Source of the DNA: Candidatus Zipacnadum vermilionense
Lineage (GTDB): Bacteria; Armatimonadota; Zipacnadia; Zipacnadales; Zipacnadaceae
Direction of reading: 5' to 3'
NCBI GenBank assembly: GCA_029821755.1
Contig: JALGSV010000011.1
Location: forward strand, 1 to 64,000
Length of the DNA: 64,000 bases
The first letter of the stretch is position 1. Each line of letters begins with the position of its first letter. This document shows, piece after piece, positions 32,900 to 42,254 of the stretch. A model generated the notes under the pieces. That model saw only the letters and a list, made by a program, of their open reading frames with translations, was not told where the DNA came from and made no database searches. The position numbers and the translations under genes are program-made.

Positions 32900-34582
32900 A
32901 TGCCCCCTACCCCCTGGACCCCCGACTGGCTGGATCACTGGGACCCGGAGGTTGGTTTGTGGTGGAGCGACGGGCCGGGGCATACCGTCTCCGTGCGCGG
33001 GTTGACGCGGCTGCATCCGGGGCGTGAGGCCTCTCTGCGGCTGGTGCAGGCTGCACAGGTGGGGGAACTGGAGCGGCTGGAGGTCGCCCGCGTCCTGGGG
33101 GCCTTGCGGCAGATGCAGGTCACCGCGCCGGGACGACACCAGGGCTGCTTTCGCTGGTACTGGGAAGAGCCGGAACCCCTCGACACCAACGCTGCCTTCT
33201 TCACCATCATCAACCTCCTGGCGCTGCACCTGTGCTTCCGCGAGGCCCTCGACGCCGAGAGCCAGGGCCTCCTGGACACCATGTTCGCCGACGCTCGGAT
33301 CTGGTTCACCCACGCCGTCGAGGAGCGGCAGGCGTACTACCCCAACAAGTACCTGGGCGACCTGGTCTGCGCTTGGCTGCTGCTGGAGGTGACCGGGGCG
33401 GAGGATACCAGCGGAGCGTTGGCGGCGGCGATGCTGGAGGCCGCCGCCTACTGGCAGGAGAACGGCTGGGGCTGGGGCGAGCACATGAGCGACGGCTATG
33501 GCGCGGTGTGTCTGCAGGAGCTGTCACTGCTCCTGCTCTTCGCGCGGCGCCTGCCGGAGACCGTGGCAAAGCGCTACCGGGAGCTGCTGGGAGAGTTGCT
33601 GGCGATTGAAGACGCTTTTGAGGGCGGGCCGCGGGTGCCGGCGATCCGGTCGTATGCCTTCGCCAAGAGCCCGACCCATATCAACTACCGCGACCGGGTG
33701 AAACCCCGGGAGCCGGGCGAGGCCCCGGCCCTGGCGAACCTCTTCGCCGCGCACGGCTGGCCTGACCTGGCCCCGCCGCGGGGAGAAGCCCGGCGCGACA
33801 CTGCCATCCCCTGCTTCGGCGGCGCGGTCGCGGTGGGGCGGCAGGAGGCGGACATCCGGCTGGGAAGCATGACCCGCTACCCCATCATGCCCGGCGCCGA
33901 GCATGACACCTGGGGGCTGGGCTGGCAGTCCTTCCCCGTCTGCTACTGGCGGCCGGAGGGCGATTGGGGCTTCCTGCAGTGGGAGATCCAATCCGGCGAC
34001 CGGGTGGGGGCGCATCCCTCCTCGGGCAGCTTCTTCACCAGCTACGGCAATGCCGCCCTGGCTACCGACCTCAATCCGCCGGTAATCGGGCGGACCTGGG
34101 CGGTGCAGCGCGGGGGGAAGGTGGTGGTGCTGAGGATCATGCCGGCGATTCAGGCGGGCTGGGAGTACCTCTGCGACCGCTTCCGGCTGATCGAGGGCCA
34201 CGCGCAGGTGACGGAGCAGCCCGGTGAGAGCGGCTGGCGACAACTGCTGCTGGCCTACCCGGAGCGGACGGTGGCCTTGGCCTGCCGGCCCCTGGGCGGG
34301 GAACCCGAGGTGGCCTTGCATCAGGCGGAGGGACAGCCGCTCGACTGGGAGGTGCGCTACCCGGCGGAACTGCTGCAGGAGCGGCGCGCGGTGGTGACGT
34401 TGTGGGGGATCAGCCTGGAGGGGCCGATGACTCCGCCGAGGATAGAGCCGGACCCCACTGCGCCGGTGGTGCCACGGGACGTCGAGGAGCGCGCCTGGGC
34501 CGTGACCTGGCGCTGGGGCGAGGAGGAGTGGAGCTTGCGGGTGGACCCGCTGGCGGAGGAGGCGGTGGTCTTGGTGAAGTAG
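32900..34582 (+). CDS. Unknown protein with an alpha/alpha-barrel-like N-terminus
   Basis: A 560-aa protein without signal peptide. Residues 80-270 are helical with regular Leu/Ala spacing and a YYPNKYLGDLVCAWLLLE run, like heparinase- or hyaluronate-lyase-type (alpha/alpha) barrels. The C-terminal half is beta-rich (DTWGLGWQSFPVCYWRP, GAHPSSGSFFTSYG), as in the second domain of such polysaccharide lyases. The assignment is an impression only. CAAGGAG lies upstream of the ATG. A stem-loop follows the stop codon. Confidence 0.6.
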   Translation: MPPTPWTPDWLDHWDPEVGLWWSDGPGHTVSVRGLTRLHPGREASLRLVQAAQVGELERLEVARVLGALRQMQVTAPGRHQGCFRWYWEEPEPLDTNAAFFTIINLLALHLCFREALDAESQGLLDTMFADARIWFTHAVEERQAYYPNKYLGDLVCAWLLLEVTGAEDTSGALAAAMLEAAAYWQENGWGWGEHMSDGYGAVCLQELSLLLLFARRLPETVAKRYRELLGELLAIEDAFEGGPRVPAIRSYAFAKSPTHINYRDRVKPREPGEAPALANLFAAHGWPDLAPPRGEARRDTAIPCFGGAVAVGRQEADIRLGSMTRYPIMPGAEHDTWGLGWQSFPVCYWRPEGDWGFLQWEIQSGDRVGAHPSSGSFFTSYGNAALATDLNPPVIGRTWAVQRGGKVVVLRIMPAIQAGWEYLCDRFRLIEGHAQVTEQPGESGWRQLLLAYPERTVALACRPLGGEPEVALHQAEGQPLDWEVRYPAELLQERRAVVTLWGISLEGPMTPPRIEPDPTAPVVPRDVEERAWAVTWRWGEEEWSLRVDPLAEEAVVLVK

Positions 34583-34587
34583 CAAAC

Positions 34588-34616
34588 ACCGGGGGCACGT
34601 ACAGCCTGCCCCCGGT
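34588..34616. terminator. 10-bp GC stem-loop between convergent genes
   Basis: A perfect stem ACCGGGGGCA / TGCCCCCGGT with a 9-base loop lies 5 bases after the stop codon. No T run follows on the plus strand and no strong T run on the other. It may act as a bidirectional terminator. A second smaller hairpin CCGCTCT-CC-AGAGCGG follows at 34655-34670. Confidence 0.5.
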
Positions 34617-34685
34617 ATCTGGTAGTCCTTGCGGCCCTAGAGCTGCTAGTGGCACCGCTCTCCAGAGCGGCGTCCGCCCTCCGCC

Positions 34686-35519
34686 CTACTGCAGGAACGG
34701 CTCCACCATCGCCTGGAGCATCTCGGCGTTGCAGTAGCCCACGTGCTGCGCTACCTGCTTGCCGTCCTGGAAGACCATGACCGTCGGGATCGCCTCGATC
34801 TGGTACTTGCGCGCGATGTTGGGGCTGGCGTCGGTGTCCACCGCCCCAAACTTCACGCGGTCCTGGTACTGCGCCGCGAACTGGTGGAAGATAGGCTTCA
34901 TGGCCTGGCACGGCCCGCACCAGGTCGCAGAAAAGTCTACCATCACCAGGCCTTGCGCCTGCTCCACCTTAGTCACGAAGCTGGAGTCGGTGAGTTCCAT
35001 CACCGGGTCGACGGCCGGGATCTCGGCGGGGGTCGTCTTCGCGGCAGCCGGGGCCTCCGCCGGGGCCGAAAACAGCGCTGGGAGCAGCAGCGAGGCGTTC
35101 TTGCGTGCCGCGAACGGCATCCCCTGCAGCGTCTTCTCCAGGTCCACCTGCCACTTGCCGTCTTTGAGCACGAGGGCCAGCTCCAGCGGCTGGGCCTGCA
35201 GCTTCACAGTAGCGGTGTCACCCTCCACGGTCGCCTCAGTCGGTTTGTCTGCATACAGAGCGTAGGACAGCAGCACGCCAGCGGCCGCGGCCAGCTTGGA
35301 CTGGTCCCCCTGCGACGCGGCGTTGACCTGCTGCACTACGGCGTTGAGGGCGTCGGCGGTGAAGGGTCCACCCACCGTGAGCCCTAACAGCCCCTGCGCT
35401 TGCGCCACCACATCGGAGGCCATGGCCTCGGGGCCAGGTCCATCCATAGCCCAACCCACGGCCAGACCCACTATCAAAAGAGCCGTGCCCAACAGCACAG
35501 CTTTGGTTATACTAGACAT
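34686..35519 (-). CDS. Membrane-anchored thioredoxin-fold protein with an extra N-terminal domain
   Basis: A 277-aa protein: an N-terminal signal anchor (about 5-24), a 120-residue helical/beta domain, a Pro/Ala-rich linker, and a C-terminal thioredoxin domain (about 175-277) with active site FSATWCGPCQAMK and the cis-Pro loop EAIPTVMVF. It should act in the periplasm as a disulfide oxidoreductase. The N-terminal domain ends in LVLKDGKWQVDLEKTLQGMP, which resembles a segment of the neighbouring gene's product. The start is ATG 35519. Confidence 0.85.
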   Translation of the reverse strand: MSSITKAVLLGTALLIVGLAVGWAMDGPGPEAMASDVVAQAQGLLGLTVGGPFTADALNAVVQQVNAASQGDQSKLAAAAGVLLSYALYADKPTEATVEGDTATVKLQAQPLELALVLKDGKWQVDLEKTLQGMPFAARKNASLLLPALFSAPAEAPAAAKTTPAEIPAVDPVMELTDSSFVTKVEQAQGLVMVDFSATWCGPCQAMKPIFHQFAAQYQDRVKFGAVDTDASPNIARKYQIEAIPTVMVFQDGKQVAQHVGYCNAEMLQAMVEPFLQ

Positions 35520-35589
35520 ACTGAATAGCCTTTCACGAACAGGATGCTCTTTAGACGGTTTAGCGGGCAAGAATGTTTCGAGGTGAGGG

Positions 35590-36489
35590 TCATTCCTCCG
35601 GCGGCGGGCCGCCGGCGCCGGGGGCGGGGCCGAGGGGCGGCGCGGCCCCCGGTGGCTCGCCCATCCATTTGCAGTGCGCGTCGGCGAAGGCGTAGTTGTT
35701 CCCGCCATTGTGCCGGCCGGGGACGGCGGCATCTCGCAGCGTCCCCGTAGCGTTGCGCTTGCCCAGGTTGGACTCGAAGAAGAGCACCCCCTCCGCCGGG
35801 TTGGCGACAAAATTGACGTTCTTCCCAGCCAGCTCCCGGTTGAGCGCATAGCCGCACTCCAACTCCGGCGCGGCCGGGCAGCGGAGGATTGCCTCGTTCT
35901 TGAGGTACGGCATGATCTCGTCGGTCCACTTGTCCGCCGAGGGCAGCGTATCGTCGTGGTCCTGGGCGAACATGAGCGCGGCCAGGGCCAGTTGCTTGAG
36001 GTTGGACAGGCAGGCCTCCTGCTCCGCCCGCGCCCGGGCGGGGCCCTCGGCGACGGCGCGGACGGCCTCGGGCATCAGCGCCCAGGTGGCCTCCAGGTCC
36101 ACTTTCCACTTGCCCTCGACCGGAACTAGCACCAGCTTGAGCGGCGGGGCCTGGACGGGGAGGATCATTCGCCCGTCGGGGCCGATCTCCCCCGCCGCGG
36201 GCTGGGCACCGGTCATGGAGAGCAGACCCATGATCACGTAGATCATCTCTCCTGCCCCTGGACCCCTCTCGCCGCCCTCGGGCTCATTGCCCGGCAGGAC
36301 CAGAGGAGCTAGAGCCTCCCTCGTCTTCCCTTCATCCATGAACAGGCCGGGCAGCAGTCTGAGAAACTCCTGCGTCACGGCCTGGGGGTCGTTAGGGACA
36401 GGGGCGGGCGCCGGGGCGGGAGGCTGGGCATAGGCAGGGGCGAGGGCGAGAAAGATCAGGGTGAGCACAACAAGCGGCAGAGAACGCAT
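35590..36489 (-). CDS. Secreted protein with a prepilin-type H-X9-DG C-terminal domain
   Basis: A 299-aa protein with a cleavable signal peptide (to about residue 22, APAYAQ) and a Pro-rich linker. The C-terminal half has CLSNLKQLALAALMFAQDHDD, YLKNEAILRCPAAP and RHNGGNNYAFADAHCKWM, the H-x9-DG-type module common in Armatimonadota and Planctomycetes. The usual prepilin N-methylation helix is absent. Its central segment LVPVEGKWKVDLEATWALMP resembles the neighbouring thioredoxin fusion, suggesting a shared domain. Function unknown. Confidence 0.8.
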   Translation of the reverse strand: MRSLPLVVLTLIFLALAPAYAQPPAPAPAPVPNDPQAVTQEFLRLLPGLFMDEGKTREALAPLVLPGNEPEGGERGPGAGEMIYVIMGLLSMTGAQPAAGEIGPDGRMILPVQAPPLKLVLVPVEGKWKVDLEATWALMPEAVRAVAEGPARARAEQEACLSNLKQLALAALMFAQDHDDTLPSADKWTDEIMPYLKNEAILRCPAAPELECGYALNRELAGKNVNFVANPAEGVLFFESNLGKRNATGTLRDAAVPGRHNGGNNYAFADAHCKWMGEPPGAAPPLGPAPGAGGPPPEE

Positions 36490-36559
36490 AGCGGTCGTCT
36501 CCGGGGAAGGGGGTGTCTATGAGGGTAAACAACCATTCGAGTGGCGAAGTTCCCGCGCC

Positions 36560-36586
36560 GCGGGCTGGGAAGCCTGCCCCACGCGG
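36560..36586 (+). repeat. GCGGGCT palindromic repeat copy
   Basis: GCGGGCTGGGAAGCCTGC followed by CCCACGCGG. Same family as the second half of the composite repeats. The interval 36490-36674 also contains a 21-bp string (36626-36646) identical to one at 61650-61670, containing GGACGTAGCCCCCG. Confidence 0.65.
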
Positions 36587-36674
36587 AGGGGAGCACCGGC
36601 GAGACGCGGCGCCACCGGGAGGGCAGGGGACGTAGCCCCCGCCCTACAGGGAGAAGCAGGCATCGGCAAGGAGA

Positions 36675-38825
36675 ATGTCGAATAGTTGGCGCATGAGTGT
36701 AGGAATGCCTGCTACTCGGGCACAGCTCCGACCGCGCCAGAAGCGGCGGCTGCGACTACAGCGACAGCAGTTGCGCTGCTGCGGTTGCCTGGTGCTCGCG
36801 GGCCTCGCCGTGGTGGCGTTCGTGGTGATGGCGGGGCGCATGCGCGGCTGGCTGGAAACCCGACGGCAGGCCCGCTTGCAGGCCGAGGCCTACCATTTCC
36901 CGCTGGAGCTGGAGGTGGAGGGCAGGCAGTTCCTCCGCTACCAGTTGGTCCCCATCACCTTACGGCTGCAGGACCCGCAGGGCAGGCCCTTGGTCACCGA
37001 CCAGCCCCCCGTGATGACGGTGTGGTTCAACGGTGAGCCGGTCACCACCGTCGGCAACCTGCAGAAGTTGCAGCCGCGCTACCGCCGGGACAAGCAGGAC
37101 TACGTCTGCAACTGGCCGGTGCCGTGGATGGCCAAGCCAGGGACTTACCTGGTGCAGGCGCGGACGGAGCTGAAGAACCCGGCCGAGTGGCGCTGGGCCG
37201 AGGAGCCAACGGAAAGCCGCGCCATCACCAAGCCCAAGCCGCCACCCGAGCCGGAGGGGGAAGTGCTGTGCACGGCCCAGGCAATGATCGAGGTGGTCCA
37301 GCGCACGCCGCCGCCCTTCCCGGTGGGGACGTGTTTTGCCACCTGGGAAATGGATTTCCCCAACGGCCCGGTAACTAAGCCGCGCGGGGGCAAGGGCGAC
37401 TGGCGGGCGATAGTGGACTGGTGCGAGTACATGGGCGCCGATACGCTGCTGTTCCGGGGCGCCTACACCTCCACCGCGGCCGGGGCGCTTAGCCGGAAGC
37501 AATCCTTCATCCAGGCTAACCTGAACGCGGTACCGGCGCTGGCGGCGGAGGCGCACCACCGGGGCCTGCGCTTCGGAGCGTGGGCGATTGCCTACGAGAC
37601 GCTGCCCTTCGGCACCAATGCGGGCAAGCCACCTTACCAGTATGCGCAGGATATTTCGCGCTCCACCGGACAGACCAAGGAGCTGGAATTCATCTCGCTG
37701 CTGGACCAACAGCGCCCGCAGGACCTGGCGGCCTTTGCGGCGCAGATGCAGGCAGATCCCAACGTGGACTTCATCGGTCTGGACTACATGCGCTCCGACC
37801 GGGGCGGCTACGAGATGACGGATGCTTTCACCGGCGACATGCCGGTCGAGCTCCCGCTCAACTGGCCGAGGTTCACCCAGAAGCAGCGCTGGCAGTTCAT
37901 GGCGACCAAGATCGAGAAGGAATGGCAGACCGACCGCAACTTCTACGATCAGTGGAACTGGTGGCGCGCGCACAAGGGGGCCGAGATCGTCCAGGGGATC
38001 ATCCAACAAGCGCAGTTGCGCAAGCCCCTGTTCATCTTCGTGCTGTCCTGGCGGCACGGAGAACAACACGGGCAGGATCCGGCGATGTTCAACGACGCGG
38101 GAGCGGCAGCGCTGCTGCCGATGCTCTACCAGATGCCCTCCAAGCAGCACTTTGAGTGGACGATGAAGTCGTGGGCGGACTACATGACGCCGGGGCAGGC
38201 GAACCTGGCGCCGGGTGACCAGGTGGACTACTTCTGGCACCAGAAGAGCCTCAACCCGGCCGGCCCGGAGTTGATGTACCAGCGACTCATGGAGGCCCAG
38301 AAGCGGATGATCTACCAGGACAAGCCGGTGGGCCTCTTCTGGCACGACATCTCGCGGGCGGCGGTCAAGGGGCGGCTGGGGCCGTATCCGGGCTCCGAGT
38401 GGGCGCTGGCCGGGGCGGCGGCGTTCAGCCAGCTACGGCAGGCGTGGGCAGTGTACCCGCTGCGGGTGACGCTGGCGCCGCTACCGGCGAAGGCGCGGTT
38501 CGGGATCCCGCTGCGGGCGCGAGTGACGGTGGAGAATCTCTCGAAGGCGCGGATAGACGACGTGTCTCTGCGCTTGGAGCAGACGGCGGGTGTCAAGCCC
38601 TCGGGGCCGGGGCGCAAGACCATCCCCTCACTGGGGCCGGGGGAGAAGATCGAGGTGCCCCTGGACGCGGTAATCACCATGCCGAACGGCGCCCGGGCCA
38701 ACCGCTTCATGGTCTGCCTGCGCCTGGACTGGCCACCGAAGGACTATGGCAAGGCCTTCCGGAATGACCTGCCGACGACGTTCTTGCTGATGCAGTATGT
38801 GCAAGTGTCGGCGTCGGGGAGGTAG
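36675..38825 (+). CDS. Membrane-anchored TIM-barrel-like protein, possibly a glycoside hydrolase
   Basis: A 716-aa protein with a basic N-terminus and one transmembrane helix (about 36-55). Residues 60-210 look like an Ig-type or beta-sandwich domain. The part from about 235 to 590 shows TIM-barrel features: DWCEYMGADTLLFRG, AEAHHRGLRFGAWAIAYE, VDFIGLDYMRSDRGGYE and PLFIFVLSWRHGEQHG; the Asp/Tyr after each strand fits a hydrolase. A beta-rich tail of about 110 residues follows. I cannot name the family. The ATG at 36675 is only one base after AAGGAG, so an internal Met (36693) may be the start. Confidence 0.6.
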   Translation: MSNSWRMSVGMPATRAQLRPRQKRRLRLQRQQLRCCGCLVLAGLAVVAFVVMAGRMRGWLETRRQARLQAEAYHFPLELEVEGRQFLRYQLVPITLRLQDPQGRPLVTDQPPVMTVWFNGEPVTTVGNLQKLQPRYRRDKQDYVCNWPVPWMAKPGTYLVQARTELKNPAEWRWAEEPTESRAITKPKPPPEPEGEVLCTAQAMIEVVQRTPPPFPVGTCFATWEMDFPNGPVTKPRGGKGDWRAIVDWCEYMGADTLLFRGAYTSTAAGALSRKQSFIQANLNAVPALAAEAHHRGLRFGAWAIAYETLPFGTNAGKPPYQYAQDISRSTGQTKELEFISLLDQQRPQDLAAFAAQMQADPNVDFIGLDYMRSDRGGYEMTDAFTGDMPVELPLNWPRFTQKQRWQFMATKIEKEWQTDRNFYDQWNWWRAHKGAEIVQGIIQQAQLRKPLFIFVLSWRHGEQHGQDPAMFNDAGAAALLPMLYQMPSKQHFEWTMKSWADYMTPGQANLAPGDQVDYFWHQKSLNPAGPELMYQRLMEAQKRMIYQDKPVGLFWHDISRAAVKGRLGPYPGSEWALAGAAAFSQLRQAWAVYPLRVTLAPLPAKARFGIPLRARVTVENLSKARIDDVSLRLEQTAGVKPSGPGRKTIPSLGPGEKIEVPLDAVITMPNGARANRFMVCLRLDWPPKDYGKAFRNDLPTTFLLMQYVQVSASGR

Positions 38826-38933
38826 CCAGCGGGAGTGCCCGACCTCCCCTGGTTGCGCCGAAGTGTACGGATATGTCCGAGCCGTTCTCAACGGTTTCTC
38901 GTCTCACCTGACCCCCCTGTAGAGGTGATTTGC

Positions 38934-39611
38934 ATGGTTTTCTCTTGTGCCGTGACGTACCCCCGTCCCTTCCGTCAGCCGCCGGCGGCGCCGCTGCGCT
39001 GGTCGGGGCTGAGCGTATGTCTGAGCAAGTGGGGACAGTCCCAGTCACTCTGGGCCCAGCGATGTTTCTCCGATGGCCAGCGACTGGGGCTTGACCCTTC
39101 CCTGCTGCGCTTTTCCACCCGCAAGCCTGACCTCTCCTCGGAGGACGAGGGCGAGCGTCGGGAGGCCATAGGCATGTTCAGCGAGGCCTTCGGCCTGGCC
39201 GAGGAACTGGGGGTCCCGCAGGTCTGCGTCACCCCCGGCGGGGAGGTCTGGGATGACGAGGACGACCGGCAGGCGCGGCTGACAGCGCTGCTGCGTAGCC
39301 TCAACGAGCTGTGGAAGCGGGCCTCGCAGAAGGGCCGGGACCTGCTGCTGGAGGTGCCGATTCCCGGCCACCTGGGCGAAACGCCGGAGGAGCTGGAGAC
39401 CATCCTGCGCCTGGTCGACGCGGACCTGGGTCTGTGCTACGACGTGACGGCGGTGGAGGTGCCCGAAAGCCTGCGCCATGCGGTGCGGCACGTGAGGGTG
39501 GGCGTAGCCGATGAGAGCGAGATGAACCGGCTGGAGCCGGACCTGGAGCATGTTGTCGCCGGATGGTACAGTGGAGTGGTGACGGTGGAGAGCATGCTGG
39601 CCAGGGGATAA
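38934..39611 (+). CDS. Sugar isomerase-like TIM barrel (AP endonuclease family 2)
   Basis: A 225-aa protein of the xylose-isomerase/AP-endonuclease-2 TIM barrel superfamily, visible in LAEELGVPQVCVTPGG, LLLEVPIPGHLGETPEE, VDADLGLCYDVTAVEV and HVRVGVAD. It is shorter than typical members. ATG 38934 was chosen because AGAGGTGA lies just upstream. This is the third such isomerase-like gene in the window. Substrate unknown. Confidence 0.68.
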   Translation: MVFSCAVTYPRPFRQPPAAPLRWSGLSVCLSKWGQSQSLWAQRCFSDGQRLGLDPSLLRFSTRKPDLSSEDEGERREAIGMFSEAFGLAEELGVPQVCVTPGGEVWDDEDDRQARLTALLRSLNELWKRASQKGRDLLLEVPIPGHLGETPEELETILRLVDADLGLCYDVTAVEVPESLRHAVRHVRVGVADESEMNRLEPDLEHVVAGWYSGVVTVESMLARG

Positions 39612-39754
39612 AGAGAACGACAGTTGGGGGGCAGGGGAGCGGCCGCGGCTCAGGAGTTCGTGTGGGATGCGGGGGGCACTTGAGTGCTCGACAGGGGAGG
39701 GCGGGAGTGGTTGAATGACGGGTGCTCGCCCGGCAGGCGAGGGTTGGTTGGCCT

Positions 39755-40684
39755 ATGACTACCGCCGCTATCCAGATCGAGTCTCTCAGCAAACATTACG
39801 GGCGGGTGCGGGCGGTGGACGGCGTCTCGCTGACCGTAGCGCCGGGACAGGTATACGGGTTCCTGGGGCCCAACGGGGCGGGGAAGTCCACCACCATGCG
39901 CATGCTGCTGGGGCTGGTGCGGCCGACCAAGGGACGGGCTTTCCTGCTGGGGAGGCCGTGCGGGTCGGTGCGGGCGCGGGCGGCAGGGGTGGTGGGAGCG
40001 CTGGTGGAGGACCCAGCCTTCTACGGCTACCTAACGGCGCGGCGCAACCTGGCGCTGTTGGCGCGGCTGTCGGGGGGCGTGCCCGCGCTGGAGATCGACC
40101 GGGTACTGCACCTCGTCGGTCTGCGCGATTATGGCCGGCGCCGGGTGAGCGCCTTCTCGCACGGAATGAAGCAGCGATTAGCGCTGGCCCAGGCGCTGCT
40201 ACCGCGTCCCCGCGTGTTGCTTCTGGACGAGCCCACCAACGGTCTGGACCCCCGCGGCCGGGTGGAGATGCGAGCCCTACTGCAGCGGCTGAGCCAGGAG
40301 GGCGTCACCATCTTTCTCTCCAGCCACCTGCTTGAGGAGGTGGAGCGGCTCTGTACGCACTTGGCCTTCCTCTCGCGCGGGCGGCTGCTGGTGGCGGGGA
40401 AGACGGCAGACCTGCTGGCCTCCGAGATGGTGCGCGTGGAGTTGAGGGCACGTCCGGACTGGCAGGCGCGCCGTTTGCTGACTAATCGGCCCGAGGTCCA
40501 GGGGCTGCGACGGCAGGAAGACGCCCTGACTTTCTCCTGTCCTCGTCCGGCGTTGGCCGAGATCAACGCCGCGCTCGTAGGCGAGGGCGTAGCTGTGCTG
40601 GCTTTGGTACCGCAGGAGGAGAGCCTGGAGGAGCTGTACCTACGACTTACCGAGGAGGCGCCGACCGGTGCTGCGGACGTTTAG
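39755..40684 (+). CDS. ABC transporter ATP-binding protein (ABC-2 type exporter)
   Basis: A 309-aa ATPase with Walker A GPNGAGKST (38-46), signature FSHGMKQR and Walker B VLLLDEPTNGLDPRG followed by an H-switch FLSSHLLEE. The SHGM signature variant is usual for ABC-2 exporters. The C-terminal 90 residues form the regulatory tail of such subunits. The stop codon overlaps the permease start, so the two form one transporter. Substrate unknown. Confidence 0.93.
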   Translation: MTTAAIQIESLSKHYGRVRAVDGVSLTVAPGQVYGFLGPNGAGKSTTMRMLLGLVRPTKGRAFLLGRPCGSVRARAAGVVGALVEDPAFYGYLTARRNLALLARLSGGVPALEIDRVLHLVGLRDYGRRRVSAFSHGMKQRLALAQALLPRPRVLLLDEPTNGLDPRGRVEMRALLQRLSQEGVTIFLSSHLLEEVERLCTHLAFLSRGRLLVAGKTADLLASEMVRVELRARPDWQARRLLTNRPEVQGLRRQEDALTFSCPRPALAEINAALVGEGVAVLALVPQEESLEELYLRLTEEAPTGAADV

Positions 40685-41519
40685 GGTGGAACTCAGCAAG
40701 TCCTTTCGCCAGCGCCTGCTGCTGGCAGGGCTGGCGGCAATCGCGGCGCTGATCGTGCTGTTCGCCTGGGGCCTGTGGCGGCACCCCTTCCCTCTGCGCC
40801 CGCCGGGGACGGGCGGGGGAGAGTTCGTGATGGGCGGCAAGAGCAACACTGCGCCGATGCTGGCCTACCTGCTCCTGCGCGTGCCGGTGGCTACTACGTT
40901 GCTGCTGCCCATGCTGCTGGCGGTTTTCGCCGGGGGTCTGCTGGCGGGGGAGCGGCAGACGGGGACGCTGCGGGTGCTGCTGGTGCGGCCGGTGACGCGG
41001 CCGGGATTGCTGGCCGCCAAGCTGCTGACGGCCTGGGTGTATGCGCTGGCGCTGACCGCCTTCCTGGGGGCCTTCTCGCTGCTGGTGGGGTACCTCCTGT
41101 TCGGGCCGGGGGATCTGGTACCGCTGCCGGAGGGCGAGGGCCTGGTGATCTTCCCGCATCTGCAGGCCCTGGGCCGCCTGGCTATCGGCTATGCGCTGGC
41201 TGCCGGGGCCTTGACCGCCGTGGCCTCACTGGGGCTGTTCTTCTCTTCTCTTTGTGACAATCCGCTGACAGCCGCCGGCCTGACTATCGCCTTCCTCTTC
41301 ATCTCCGGCGCCCTGCAAGTCCTCCGCGACATCCTCCCTCACTTCGAGTCGTGGAAGCCTTACCTGCTCACCACCTACCTTGGTGTAGGCACCCACGCCT
41401 TCGCGAGGGCGATTCCCTGGGGGGAGGTGGGAACAGCCTTCTGCTACCTGGGAGGCTATACGGTGCTGGCGGCGGTGCTGGCAGGGGTGGTGTTCTGGAG
41501 GAGGGATGTGCTATGTTGA
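40668..41519 (+). CDS. ABC-2 family transporter permease
   Basis: A 283-aa membrane protein with about six spans, starting from GTG 40668 and overlapping the ATPase gene by 17 bp. The N-terminal region LRTFRVELSKSFRQR, the first span, and GGLLAGERQTGTLRVLLVRPVTR are characteristic of ABC-2 permeases. The pair should export an unknown compound or lipid. Confidence 0.9.
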   Translation: MLRTFRVELSKSFRQRLLLAGLAAIAALIVLFAWGLWRHPFPLRPPGTGGGEFVMGGKSNTAPMLAYLLLRVPVATTLLLPMLLAVFAGGLLAGERQTGTLRVLLVRPVTRPGLLAAKLLTAWVYALALTAFLGAFSLLVGYLLFGPGDLVPLPEGEGLVIFPHLQALGRLAIGYALAAGALTAVASLGLFFSSLCDNPLTAAGLTIAFLFISGALQVLRDILPHFESWKPYLLTTYLGVGTHAFARAIPWGEVGTAFCYLGGYTVLAAVLAGVVFWRRDVLC

Positions 41520-41590
41520 GAGGACTCCCGACTTCAGACTGAGGGAACGGCGGGTAGCCAGGGGAACTGCCGACGCCAGGGGGCGTCTAT

Positions 41591-42244
41591 ATGAACATGC
41601 GACACCACCTGGGACCTCTGCTCGTGGTGGCTGGCCTGCTCGCGGCCGGCGCGGCGGGGGCCGAGCTTACTGCGCAGCAAGTGCTAGACAAGACCTTGGC
41701 CCTGCAGGACCAGGTGCAGGACTATACGGCCAAGTGTACGCTCCGGGCTAACGTCCCCGGCCAGGACCTTCCTGAGCGCCATTTCACCGTCTACTACAAG
41801 CAGCCGGACAACGTGAGGATCGTCTCCAACGAGGTGGTCTTCGTCCCGCGGGAGGCGCTGACGCTCGGGAGCCTGCGGCGGCACCTGACCGACAATGCCG
41901 AGGTGAGCATGGCGGGGGTTGGCAGTATTGGCCAATACCCTCTATACTGTATCAAGTTCAAGCCCAAAGAGGATAGCGCCAACCGGGTGCTGGTGTGGAT
42001 CCGGGGCGACTACTTGTTCCCCACCAAGACGGAGATCTGGCGCGGCATTACCAGGCTGGTGTCCATCGAGTGGACCTTCGCCTGGATAGACGGGAAGTAC
42101 TGGATGCCGACCAGTATCGTCGCCACCATTCCCAGCGGGATCCTCAGTGACGAGGGGCCGGCGACTATCTCTCTGTCGTGGCGAGACTACAAGGTCAACA
42201 CGGGTCTGAGCGACGAGATGTTCAGGGACAAGGGGCGGGGATGA
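41591..42244 (+). CDS. LolA-like periplasmic protein
   Basis: A 217-aa exported protein with a cleavable signal peptide ending AAGA at residue 24. The mature part has VQDYTAKCTLRANVPGQDLPERHFTVYYKQPDNVRI, like the LolA/LolB or sigma-regulatory RseB/MucB-like beta-barrel half that binds lipids, and later LVWIRGDYLFPTKTEIWR. It lies between the ABC exporter and a sigma-like membrane protein. A lipid-binding or envelope-sensing role is an inference. Confidence 0.72.
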   Translation: MNMRHHLGPLLVVAGLLAAGAAGAELTAQQVLDKTLALQDQVQDYTAKCTLRANVPGQDLPERHFTVYYKQPDNVRIVSNEVVFVPREALTLGSLRRHLTDNAEVSMAGVGSIGQYPLYCIKFKPKEDSANRVLVWIRGDYLFPTKTEIWRGITRLVSIEWTFAWIDGKYWMPTSIVATIPSGILSDEGPATISLSWRDYKVNTGLSDEMFRDKGRG

Positions 42245-42254
42245 GAGGATGCCT

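Noticed and set aside
36960-38345. A 461-codon minus-strand open frame
   Set aside because: Antisense to the 716-aa membrane protein; composition is that of a GC-rich shadow with no recognisable motif.
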